The notes under the pieces: model-generated | Told to the model about the DNA's origin: nothing | The model's database searches: none | Seen by the model: only the letters and a program-made list of their open reading frames with translations | Origin: JAWKNZ01 sp041391425 | GTDB taxonomy: Bacteria > Bdellovibrionota_B > Oligoflexia > Oligoflexales > JAWKNZ01 | NCBI GenBank assembly: GCA_041391425.1 | Contig: JAWKNZ010000003.1 | Span: forward strand, 248,001 to 312,000 | Direction: 5' to 3' | DNA length: 64,000 bases | Shown: one piece after another, positions 43,718 to 52,006 of the stretch | How the letters are laid out: each line of letters starts with the position of its first letter | Numbering within the stretch: position 1 is the stretch's first letter | Program-made: the position numbers and the translations under genes

Positions 43718-45283
43718 CTATTGATAATGGCTTTTAACAATTGAACGAAATATTTCATCGGATTTTAAAATTCTTAATAATGCAGCATATGCTACACCTG
43801 CTCGATCTGGCCCATATTGCAATATATAATTTAAATATTTAATGTCATTTTTATCTTTGCTTTTGTATGTTTTAGTTGAAAAAATTTCTACGTCATCATC
43901 GTCTCCGAATCTTTCTACTATTAGGCTATGGATTTGTTGTTTTATATTTGAATATGTTGATTGTTTTCCATATTCTAACATTTTTCCGTATAGTTTTAGA
44001 ATCTTTATGGAGCAGTTGCTTGTTGCTTGACTTTCTTTATCGGCTTTGTATGAAAAAAGTTCTGCTTTGATTTTGTTAGGGATTTTGTTGATGTCGAGCG
44101 ATGAATATCCTGTTTCAATGAGCTGTAATATTTGTCTAAATTGACGTTTCCTCCATTCAACCAAACAGATAGCTTGCTTTCTTTTATACTCATATGCGAG
44201 ATTTTTTCTTTCTTTCGTAAATTGACCTCCAATAATGTCACTTACGACTTCTTTTTCTGTTTGTAATGCTATAGCGGCTTCAGTTAGAATTAAGTTGAGT
44301 TTTGACTTTGAATTTTCAAATATTTCTCCGACAGTTAATATTTTTTTATCACCATCTCTAATGTTAAATTCGGCATTAACTTCTTGTGTAGGATCAATTC
44401 CTTCTATTTTTCTTAGTTGCCATGAATTTAATAAATTCTCAATTTCTGCTATTTGCCTATCGATGTAATCTGAAAATTTTTGCCTTAGCATTTCATTCTT
44501 TATGATTTCATCATCTCGTTCGATGTCTTTATCGAATCCTTCTAGAATATAATCTAAGAGATTAATCGTTTCTTGAGAAACTATTTTATAGAGATCGTCA
44601 ACGGTATAAATCTTTTCTGAAAAATTTTTTATACCATAGTAATTGTCGAGGCTTTTGCACATTTTTCTGATAGTGGATACTTTAGTGCATATATTAATTG
44701 ATCTGTCTTTTAAATAACTGGATAGATGATTTGGTAATGAGAGGTTGCGATCCATATATTGAAATCGTTCTTGCCAAAATTCTTCTGGACTTATATATTT
44801 TCCTGCGCTTTCTCCTCCGCATAAGAATGTTATCACTGTATCGACTTGAAGAATATTGTCAGCTTGCGTAACGGCATTGGGATCTTGGCATGATGTTTTT
44901 ATCCATATATTTTTATCTAATTTATCAGAATTGAGATTTGGGCTTTGTTGAAACTCATTGTTTGGATATGAGGAGAAGATATAAGGCATTATAATTAATG
45001 ATTTATTCAACCATGGCCCACTTTGCTCACGTTTTATTTCTAGGGTATTTATATTAGAATTTTCATGTGTGTCTCTGTTATCGTTGAATTTACATGAGAT
45101 AGTAAAGATTATTGATAGAATCATTAGATATCGTTTTGGAATAGCGCCCTTCCATGTATTTTCGTAGTTTTCTTTATGAACGCAAAATTTTGGATGGTTA
45201 AGATTATTTTGCATGGGCATCCTTGATCCATAGCTCAATATTAATAACGTTGATTGAAAATAGTCATACAAAATTTTATACAT
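43718..45283 (-). CDS. Probable lipoprotein of unknown function
   Basis: The open frame has 521 codons, but the N-terminal 50 do not look like a signal. The useful start may be the ATG at codon 54 (45124), or codon 22/24, with YLMILSIIFTISCKFN as the membrane segment and lipobox (Cys64 of the long form). The rest is long charged helices (DKDIERDDEIIKNEMLRQKF, YEYKRKQAICLVEWRKRQFR), coiled-coil-like, with no family I can name. It is the first gene of a two-gene leftward operon with the split lipoprotein. Confidence 0.5.
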   Translation of the reverse strand: MYKILYDYFQSTLLILSYGSRMPMQNNLNHPKFCVHKENYENTWKGAIPKRYLMILSIIFTISCKFNDNRDTHENSNINTLEIKREQSGPWLNKSLIIMPYIFSSYPNNEFQQSPNLNSDKLDKNIWIKTSCQDPNAVTQADNILQVDTVITFLCGGESAGKYISPEEFWQERFQYMDRNLSLPNHLSSYLKDRSINICTKVSTIRKMCKSLDNYYGIKNFSEKIYTVDDLYKIVSQETINLLDYILEGFDKDIERDDEIIKNEMLRQKFSDYIDRQIAEIENLLNSWQLRKIEGIDPTQEVNAEFNIRDGDKKILTVGEIFENSKSKLNLILTEAAIALQTEKEVVSDIIGGQFTKERKNLAYEYKRKQAICLVEWRKRQFRQILQLIETGYSSLDINKIPNKIKAELFSYKADKESQATSNCSIKILKLYGKMLEYGKQSTYSNIKQQIHSLIVERFGDDDDVEIFSTKTYKSKDKNDIKYLNYILQYGPDRAGVAYAALLRILKSDEIFRSIVKSHYQ

Positions 45284-45303
45284 TTGCTTTCAAAGATTTA
45301 TCG

Positions 45304-45316
45304 GTTCGGTCCGAAC
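45304..45316. promoter_or_regulatory. Candidate operator palindrome
   Basis: GTTCGG-T-CCGAAC is a perfect 6-bp inverted repeat in AT-rich surroundings, between the divergent lipoprotein operon and the YdcF-like gene. It could bind a dimeric regulator; no regulator gene is adjacent. Confidence 0.3.
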
Positions 45317-45462
45317 GAAAGGTTAATTGGGAAGTGTTAAATTACGGTAAAAAATATGTATCTCATTATTGGAGGATTTTCAAAATTATTTAAAAAATGT
45401 TATTATATTATAACAATGGACTGTAATAAGAGGAGCATTTGATGCCCTTTCATAGATAGAGG

Positions 45463-46134
45463 TTGGATTTGAAACTTTTATTTTGGAAAAGACACCCGGC
45501 AGCAAACACATCTGCATATCGTATGTCTGCGATAAAACGCAGTTTGATAGGATTATTGATCACGGCTATTTTAGGGCCACTATGCTTTTACTATGCGGGA
45601 CATTTTTTGGTGCGCAATGACTCATTGTCGCAGAAGGTTGATGTCTTGTTTTTATTAATGGGTGATATGTTGCCTCGTTCAAATCAGGCCATAAAAATGA
45701 TCAATAATAAATTGGCAGATAGAATTATTTTTTTTCGAACATTGGATTTACCTATAAATAAAGCTGGTATTGTCGAGAATGAAGGAATTTTGACAAAAAG
45801 ATATTTACTTGCCCATGGTATCCCGTCTGCAAAGATAACATATATAGACGGTATCGAAGCCTCGAGTACTTATGAAGAAGCTAAGGCTTTTATGCAGTGG
45901 GTAAAAAAGCAAAAACATAGGCCGAATAAGATTTTGGTGGTAACTAGTTGGTACCATTCTAGCCGCGCAGGTGCTGTTGTCGAAAAAATGTTAGAAGGAA
46001 TGAATACAAGAATTTTTGTTTCTGCAGCCTACTCTCAGGAGAGTAATCCAGATGGCTGGTGGAGGACTGAAGTTGGATTTTTACAGGTATTTAATGAATA
46101 CTTAAAAAAAGTGTATTATTTTTTTAAGTATTAG
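45463..46134 (+). CDS. YdcF/SanA-like DUF218 membrane protein
   Basis: 223 residues from a TTG; the ATG at 45523 (MSAIKRSLIGL) is a good alternative. One N-terminal membrane span (about 26-47). The DUF218 domain follows: VDVLFLLMGDMLPRSNQAI, then GIPSAKITYIDGIEASSTYE with its EASSTYEEA block, and KILVVTSWYHSSRAGAV. This family includes SanA and ElyC, tied to envelope integrity and lipid-carrier metabolism; the biochemical activity is unsettled. It is a single gene facing a repeat-containing gap. Confidence 0.75.
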   Translation: MDLKLLFWKRHPAANTSAYRMSAIKRSLIGLLITAILGPLCFYYAGHFLVRNDSLSQKVDVLFLLMGDMLPRSNQAIKMINNKLADRIIFFRTLDLPINKAGIVENEGILTKRYLLAHGIPSAKITYIDGIEASSTYEEAKAFMQWVKKQKHRPNKILVVTSWYHSSRAGAVVEKMLEGMNTRIFVSAAYSQESNPDGWWRTEVGFLQVFNEYLKKVYYFFKY

Positions 46135-46992
46135 ATTTTGAGGATTTATAGCTGCTTCTGTAATGTCTAAGATAGTGCTGCATATTTTGGGGAACTTAAG
46201 ATGGCTTCTAATATAGTCGGTAGTTGTTTTAATTTAGTAAGCCATTGTAGTGGACATTTGCTTTTTGGTTTTGATGTTGGCTTGCATATGCAGCCATTAT
46301 TACTCCTAGTATTAATGGGCGCCCACAACTGTCTCCGCTGGCTTTTTATTGATTTCTATAGCCTCTTCGTAGGAAGTGGCGCCTAGAATCATTGTAATTC
46401 GACTATTACTTGCATATAAATTTAAATCCATTTCCTGCCTTTCCTTATGACTATTGGTGTAATGTACTAGGGCGTGTTGACGTTTCATTTCCTACTACGA
46501 GCCAAACCCTTGAGTCACACCGTTGTCATGGTTTCAAAAATTATCCTCAATGTACATCTAGTACACCTCCGGTAATTTTTGAAACCCTTCCTAGCTGCGA
46601 CTTTCAAGTATTTGTCTCTCGCTACGAAAATGAAACGTCAACACGCCCTAATTAAAGTTATCCTAAAGAAAACTTTCTCCGGGCTTTGATTTCCAGTTTA
46701 GCAGACAGCAATTTATGAACGAATTGTTGTAGTCTTGCGTTTATACTGTGCTGTTTTATCTCTCAGGTAACTTCTTGAGTGCATGATGTTTTTATGATGT
46801 TAATCTAGCTCTAAATTTAGCATGCAGTTGCCTAAATTAAAAACATTTAAGTATTAATTATATTTATACATTGAATAGTTAGCTCTAATTTATAAAATCA
46901 CGATTTATCCATGGACGTACTTGAAATATATTTGATAAGCAAAAAAGATGAAGAAAATAATAATTTTGTATTAGCCCCTGTGGAGCTTCGTT
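46135..46992. other. Gap holding MITE copy 2 and remnants
   Basis: About 860 bp without a credible gene. The small open frames at 46201-46386 and across the MITE lack ribosome binding sites and family features. The MITE at 46468-46650 is the only firm content. The right part should carry the promoter for the topoisomerase III-RecQ gene. Confidence 0.5.
46468..46650 (+). mobile_element. MITE-like palindromic element, family B, copy 2
   Basis: Same 183 bp and same orientation as 19002-19184, with one difference seen (CACCGTTG for CACAACGTTG context, A to C). It is again bounded by TA on each side, with different outer flanks (GTAC on the left, ATTAAAG on the right). Identical length and near identity indicate recent spread from a common source. 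Confidence 0.82.
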
Positions 46993-49900
46993 TTGTCTGT
47001 TGTTGTAATTGCTGAAAAACCATCTGTGGCTAAGGATATTGCCGATGTTTTGGGTGTTAAGCAATGGCATCGTGGTTATTATCAGAACTCGGCTTACAAA
47101 ATTAGCTGGGCCTTTGGTCATTTAGTGGGCATCGCTCAACCCCATGAGATTAATAGTGCTTGGAAAGTTTGGAAGCGCGAATCTTTGCCGATGCTGCCAA
47201 CTTCATGGCCACTTCGGATTAATGAGGCAACTAATGAGCAATTTAAAGTCATTGAATCTTTATTGGCTGATCCAGATGTAGATTATGCTGTTTGTGCTAC
47301 AGATGCTGGGCGTGAAGGTGAGCTTATTTTTCGCTATATTTATGAGAAGTGTCAAGCTCGCTGCCCTGTGAAAAGACTGTGGATATCTTCTTTAACTGAG
47401 CAAGCAATTAGAAATGGTTTTAATAATTTACTGCCTTGGGATGAGTTTGCCAATTTAGCCGATGCCGCTCGTGCAAGAAGTCGAGCAGATTGGTTAGTTG
47501 GTATGAATCTTTCTCGTGCCTATTCTATGACTTTTGATGAACAATTTTCTGTTGGCCGCGTACAGACTCCAACACTCTCGATGATCGTAGATCGTGAACG
47601 AGAAATTGAGTCTTTTCAAGTTGAAGAGTATTTGGAAATCCAGGGGAGCTTTTTTCAAGATAAAAATGAGTGTTCTAGAGATGCAGACGATCATTATGTA
47701 GGTGTTCTATATGACTCGATTAATAAAACCAATCGAAAATTGAAACCAGATGCTTTAGATGCACAGGAAATACTTGAGAATTTGAAACAGCAAAAGTTTG
47801 TCATAGATAAGGTTGAAAGTAAGAAGATCGAAATTCAACCACCTCTTTTATTTGATTTGACTGAATTGCAACGAAGAGCTAACCGTTTATATGGGTATAG
47901 CGCTCAAAAAACTTTGGAGATAGCTCAACAGCTTTACGAGAATAAGAAGCTTATTACTTATCCTAGGACGGATAGTAAGTATTTGAGCGATGACATACAG
48001 GGATCTTTGGAGTCAATTGTAGAAGAGATTATAATTCCTTATCAAAGTATCTTGAGAGCAGATACTGGCAAAACTCCATTAGGAAAGCGTTATATTAATC
48101 AAGACAAGATTACTGACCATCATGCTATCATCCCAACTGGAAATATCCCTCAGAATCTTAACCGTGAACAGTCATTGGTATATGAAATGATTTGTAGACG
48201 TCTCTTATGCGCTTGGCAAGATAATTATGTATATACCACTACTACTGTTATGACTAGAACGGATGTGTATGAGTCATTAGTAAAAGAGGCTTATGAATTC
48301 CGTAGTAAAGGAAAAGTTATCTTACAAGTTGGATGGAAAAACTTGGAAGATTTTAAAGACAAGAAATCTAGTATTCCAGAGTTGCCGGATTTTATTACTC
48401 AAGGTGTCCGAGTATGGGGTAGAGAATTTTCAACAGTAGAAAAAAAGACAAGCCCTCCTCCTAGGTTTACCGATGCTTCATTGTTGACAGCGATGGAAAG
48501 TGCAGGATCATGTTTAGATGATAAAGAGCTAAGTAAGGCAATGAGGGAAAAAGGCTTAGGCACACCCGCAACGCGAAGTGCTATTATAGAAACTTTAATT
48601 CAGCGTCAGTATATCGCAAGGGAGTCGAAGTCATTTGTTGCACTTGAAAAAGGTTCAAAACTTATAGAGCTCGTCCACTCGGAAGTAAAGAGCCCAAAAA
48701 TGACAGGTGAATGGGAGCATTGTTTAGCAAGAATTGAAAAGGGAGAAGAAAGTTTAGCTGAATTCTCGGAAAAGATTGAAGATTATTTACGAGGAATCAT
48801 TACTAAAATATCTCAGATACCGATTAAAATTCGTCCAAAAGCCTTGCAGGGTGTACGTACAAATTCCTCAAAAGATTCCGGATTAAATGAATATGCAATA
48901 ACCTCTAATCAGAAAAATTTTAGGAAAGAGACCAAGATTTCAGATCTAAGAGAATTGTTAAAACGTACTTTTGGTTTTGATAAGTTTAGACCTGGACAAG
49001 AAGAGGTATGCCGTGATGTTGTTAAAGGAAATGACAGCGTTTTGGTTATGCCTACAGGTGCTGGCAAGTCTTTATGTTACCAATTGCCGGGTTTAGCGCG
49101 CGGTGGAACAACTTTGATTATTTCACCTTTGATCGCGTTGATGGAAGATCAGGTTTATAAGCTGAATAAGAGTAATCTAGAAGCGGAGTGTTTACATTCA
49201 GGACTCGATAGACAGACATCACGTAATATCTGTATTAAGTATTTAAATGGTAGCCTAGATTTTCTTTTCGTTGCACCGGAGAGATTTGCTATTCCTGGCT
49301 TTGTTTCTATGTTGTGTAAAAGAATGCCGAGTCTTATCGCTATTGACGAGGCTCATTGTATTTCTCAATGGGGTCATGACTTTAGGCCTGATTATAGAAT
49401 GCTCAAAGATAGATTGCAGCCGCTGCGTCCGACTCCTATCATCGCTACGACAGCAACAGCCACACCACGAGTACAAAGAGATATAATTGATCAGTTAGGT
49501 TTGACTACTCCGAAGGTTCATGCCCGAGGATTTAGAAGAACGAATATCATGATTGAGGCGGTTGAAATTTCCAAGAGTAAGCGGTTGGATGCCTGTAAAA
49601 AAATGCTTTTGAATAGTGATAGATTACCGGCAATTGTTTACGCGCCAACTAGAAAACAGGCGGAGGAATTTGCTAGTCAACTTTCTGATATAAGGACCAA
49701 CTCGGAACGAAGACTAATTGCTTTGCCTTATCATGCTGGATTGTCTGCAGAACGGCGTGCAAAGATTCAAAAACAGTTTATTGAAGGTAATATTGATGTT
49801 GTAGTTGCCACTGTTGCATTTGGTATGGGAGTAGATAAGGCTGATGTTCGAACTGTAATACATCTGGCTGTACCTAGTAGCATAGAGGCCTATTATCAAG

Positions 49901-50946
49901 AAATAGGCAGAGCAGGACGTGATGGAAAATTATCACGTGCGATTCTTTTGTTTTCATATGCAGATTTGAGAACTCACGAATTTTTTTATAATAAAAATTA
50001 TCCGACAAGTAGTGAGTTAGAAAAAGTCGCCAAAAGTATAGGAGCGAAAGGTTGCCACCGCGAATCAGTTCGAGCTCTCTATGACTTAAGAGAGCTAGAG
50101 AATTGCCTAGATAAATTGTGGGTACACGGAGGAATTAAATTTGATGAAAATGAATACGTGTACTCTGTAGATTATGATTGGAAATCTTCTTATGAAGCTC
50201 AAAGAACCCATATCGCAGAGCAAATGGAAGAAGTATCACGATTTGCGCAAAATCAAAGTGGGTGTCGTATGTTGCAATTGATGGCACATTTTGCGGACCG
50301 AGATGCAAATGGAACACCATGTGGAATCTGTGATGTTTGTGCCCCAGAGTTAAATATTTTGAAAATCCCTAGAGAACCCACTACTCAAGAAATTGATGAT
50401 CTGAAAAAAATTCTATCATTTCTTTCGATTGAAGTTCCGGTTACTTCTAGTAGTGTCTTTCGGGAAACTTTTGAAATAGAAAAACGTAGTCGTATGGAGT
50501 TTGAAGCTTATGTAAATATTTTGGTCCGTGAAGGTTTCGTACGTATTAAACATAAGAGCTTTCATAAAGATGGTAGGGATATACAATTCAAGCTGCTTAG
50601 CCTTACTTCTAAAGACTTTGATGAAAAAGAGATTTCTGCTATCAAATTTACTGATCTTGCTCTGGAAACGGAAAAAAGATTAAAGAAATCTTCTCGCTCT
50701 GGGGCAACTAAGGTTGATATTCAGGGATATGATCAAGAGTTATTTCATGCCTTAAAAAAATGGCGGCTTGAGGAATCAAGGAAGTCCAAACTTCCTGCTT
50801 TTAGAGTGCTGGGGGATCGCACTTTGCAAGAAATTGCTCTTAGAAAGCCTCAAAGTGAAGACCAACTTTTGCAAATTAATGGGATTGGATCTGCAAAGTA
50901 TAAGAAGTTTGGGAAAAAAATTTTACACCTAATAAGCTTGAATTGA
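46993..50946 (+). CDS. Topoisomerase III-RecQ helicase fusion protein
   Basis: 1317 residues in one frame. Residues 1 to ~610 are a full type IA topoisomerase III: VIAEKPSVAKDIADVLG, the acidic TOPRIM block ATDAGREGELIF (Asp104, Glu108), and the catalytic Tyr323 in ITYPRTDSKYL. After a ~40-residue linker, residues ~650-1317 are a full RecQ: Walker A MPTGAGKSLCYQLPG (Lys692), DEAH box 785-788 in AIDEAHCISQWGHDFRPDYR, motif VI EIGRAGRDGKL, the zinc Cys set ending CGICDVC, and an HRDC domain (~1247-1317). RecQ and Topo III act together to dissolve recombination intermediates; here they are one chain. TTG start, with GGAG 7 bases upstream. Confidence 0.92.
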   Translation: MSVVVIAEKPSVAKDIADVLGVKQWHRGYYQNSAYKISWAFGHLVGIAQPHEINSAWKVWKRESLPMLPTSWPLRINEATNEQFKVIESLLADPDVDYAVCATDAGREGELIFRYIYEKCQARCPVKRLWISSLTEQAIRNGFNNLLPWDEFANLADAARARSRADWLVGMNLSRAYSMTFDEQFSVGRVQTPTLSMIVDREREIESFQVEEYLEIQGSFFQDKNECSRDADDHYVGVLYDSINKTNRKLKPDALDAQEILENLKQQKFVIDKVESKKIEIQPPLLFDLTELQRRANRLYGYSAQKTLEIAQQLYENKKLITYPRTDSKYLSDDIQGSLESIVEEIIIPYQSILRADTGKTPLGKRYINQDKITDHHAIIPTGNIPQNLNREQSLVYEMICRRLLCAWQDNYVYTTTTVMTRTDVYESLVKEAYEFRSKGKVILQVGWKNLEDFKDKKSSIPELPDFITQGVRVWGREFSTVEKKTSPPPRFTDASLLTAMESAGSCLDDKELSKAMREKGLGTPATRSAIIETLIQRQYIARESKSFVALEKGSKLIELVHSEVKSPKMTGEWEHCLARIEKGEESLAEFSEKIEDYLRGIITKISQIPIKIRPKALQGVRTNSSKDSGLNEYAITSNQKNFRKETKISDLRELLKRTFGFDKFRPGQEEVCRDVVKGNDSVLVMPTGAGKSLCYQLPGLARGGTTLIISPLIALMEDQVYKLNKSNLEAECLHSGLDRQTSRNICIKYLNGSLDFLFVAPERFAIPGFVSMLCKRMPSLIAIDEAHCISQWGHDFRPDYRMLKDRLQPLRPTPIIATTATATPRVQRDIIDQLGLTTPKVHARGFRRTNIMIEAVEISKSKRLDACKKMLLNSDRLPAIVYAPTRKQAEEFASQLSDIRTNSERRLIALPYHAGLSAERRAKIQKQFIEGNIDVVVATVAFGMGVDKADVRTVIHLAVPSSIEAYYQEIGRAGRDGKLSRAILLFSYADLRTHEFFYNKNYPTSSELEKVAKSIGAKGCHRESVRALYDLRELENCLDKLWVHGGIKFDENEYVYSVDYDWKSSYEAQRTHIAEQMEEVSRFAQNQSGCRMLQLMAHFADRDANGTPCGICDVCAPELNILKIPREPTTQEIDDLKKILSFLSIEVPVTSSSVFRETFEIEKRSRMEFEAYVNILVREGFVRIKHKSFHKDGRDIQFKLLSLTSKDFDEKEISAIKFTDLALETEKRLKKSSRSGATKVDIQGYDQELFHALKKWRLEESRKSKLPAFRVLGDRTLQEIALRKPQSEDQLLQINGIGSAKYKKFGKKILHLISLN

Positions 50947-51116
50947 CTTTTTCTTCTTTAACCACGAATTTGTTTGATAAAAATTCTGTTATTGATTTAG
51001 CAGCAGAAATCAAAATAAATGATTCCGAATTTGGTAATGAAAATGATGTTTTTATTGCATTGGTTAATTCTAAAGGACAATTTAAGTTAAGCGTGGGATG
51101 GCAAAGTCTTCTCTAG
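50943..51116 (+). CDS. Small 57-residue protein coupled to the topoisomerase-helicase gene
   Basis: The TTG at 50943 overlaps the TGA of the fusion gene (TTGA), which favours coupled translation. The 57-residue product is acidic with a beta-like end (DVFIALVNSKGQFKLSVGWQ) and good coding character up to TAG at 51114-51116. No signal or span. I do not recognise it. It is too short for certainty, and it could be chance read-through sequence or a decayed C-terminal extension of the fusion. Confidence 0.4.
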   Translation: MTFSSLTTNLFDKNSVIDLAAEIKINDSEFGNENDVFIALVNSKGQFKLSVGWQSLL

Positions 51117-51187
51117 GGTTGTCAAATATAAACCAAATAAATGCTGTGGCATTAAACTGGAAACCAGCTGATGGCCTGTATTAAGTT

Positions 51188-51322
51188 ATTGAAAAGTAAC
51201 TATTCAGCGTATCTTTTCCCATCAATACGTCGCTTGATATATCGTCATCCTCATATGGATGACGGGCAGTCAAGGCTTTGAATCGAGTAGATAAAAAATA
51301 CTCTGAATAGTTACATTGAAAA
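51188..51322. mobile_element. IS66-type MITE with 8-bp target duplication
   Basis: A 119-bp element (51196-51314) with 22-bp terminal inverted repeats, GTAACTATTCAGCGTATCTT on the left and its near-complement on the right (20 of 22 matching). It is flanked by the direct repeat ATTGAAAA at 51188-51195 and 51315-51322. Ends starting GTAA and an 8-bp duplication are the marks of the IS66 family. It is non-coding, so it was moved by a transposase encoded elsewhere. Confidence 0.8.
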
Positions 51323-51732
51323 TAAATCTTCAGAATGATGATTTTTTTAAAGTGGCGAGCAGTATACTATTATTACGGCATTCATTCGTGACGGTCTCAT
51401 TTCTAAACTTCTAATATTGATCCAGCTTTTTCAATAAAATAATAGTTGGGATTTTTTTAGTCTTGATCAGTATTGTCTTTGACAGGTGTGGTTTCTATAT
51501 AGTTCAGAAATAAGGATTTCTTTATATTAGAGTTAGTACCTTTTTGCTTTTTGTATTTATGGCTCGGATTTTTTTCAATAGATGGCGGTGCGTTTAAGCC
51601 AGTATAATAGGCAAAATGTATCTACTTTAATATAGCTGAATGCATTAAAAAATATTTAATATCAAATAGTTATATTATTCCATTTATCTCTATCTCCTGA
51701 AAATCTGCACCAGTGATAAGATATAGATATAC

Positions 51733-51899
51733 CCGGGATCTGAAATTTTTGAAAAACTGTAGTATTTTCAGCGGATTCGAAGTTCGGCCGGGTGCTAGGC
51801 GCGAGGAGGTGGGAAACCGCAGTGTACATGATGTTGGTACATGAGGATTTCCTGGCGACGAAGCAACACCGCAACCGGCTAGAAATTCTGATCCGGGAT
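51733..51899 (-). repeat. Dispersed palindromic repeat, family A, copy 2
   Basis: 167 bp, the reverse complement of the element at 4062-4227, with scattered substitutions and one 3-base indel near the central hairpin. The terminal inverted repeats are kept. Divergence of about 10% by eye means it is older than the family-B copies. Confidence 0.7.
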
Positions 51900-52006
51900 A
51901 TACCTATCTATTTGTTCGATGCCTATGCAGTGCGAGTTGTCTGAGCTGTGGCCATTTCTTTCTTTGTAAAAGTTGAAATGAATCAAATCGTTGATCAAGG
52001 TGCAAA

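Larger units (their letters stand above)
51117..52006. other. Gene-free gap with two small repeat elements
   Basis: About 890 bp without a credible gene. It holds an IS66-type MITE (51196-51314) and the inverted copy of repeat family A (51733-51899). The stretch 51323-51732 shows nothing I can support. The last 100 bp should hold the promoter of the ChaN-like gene. Confidence 0.5.
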
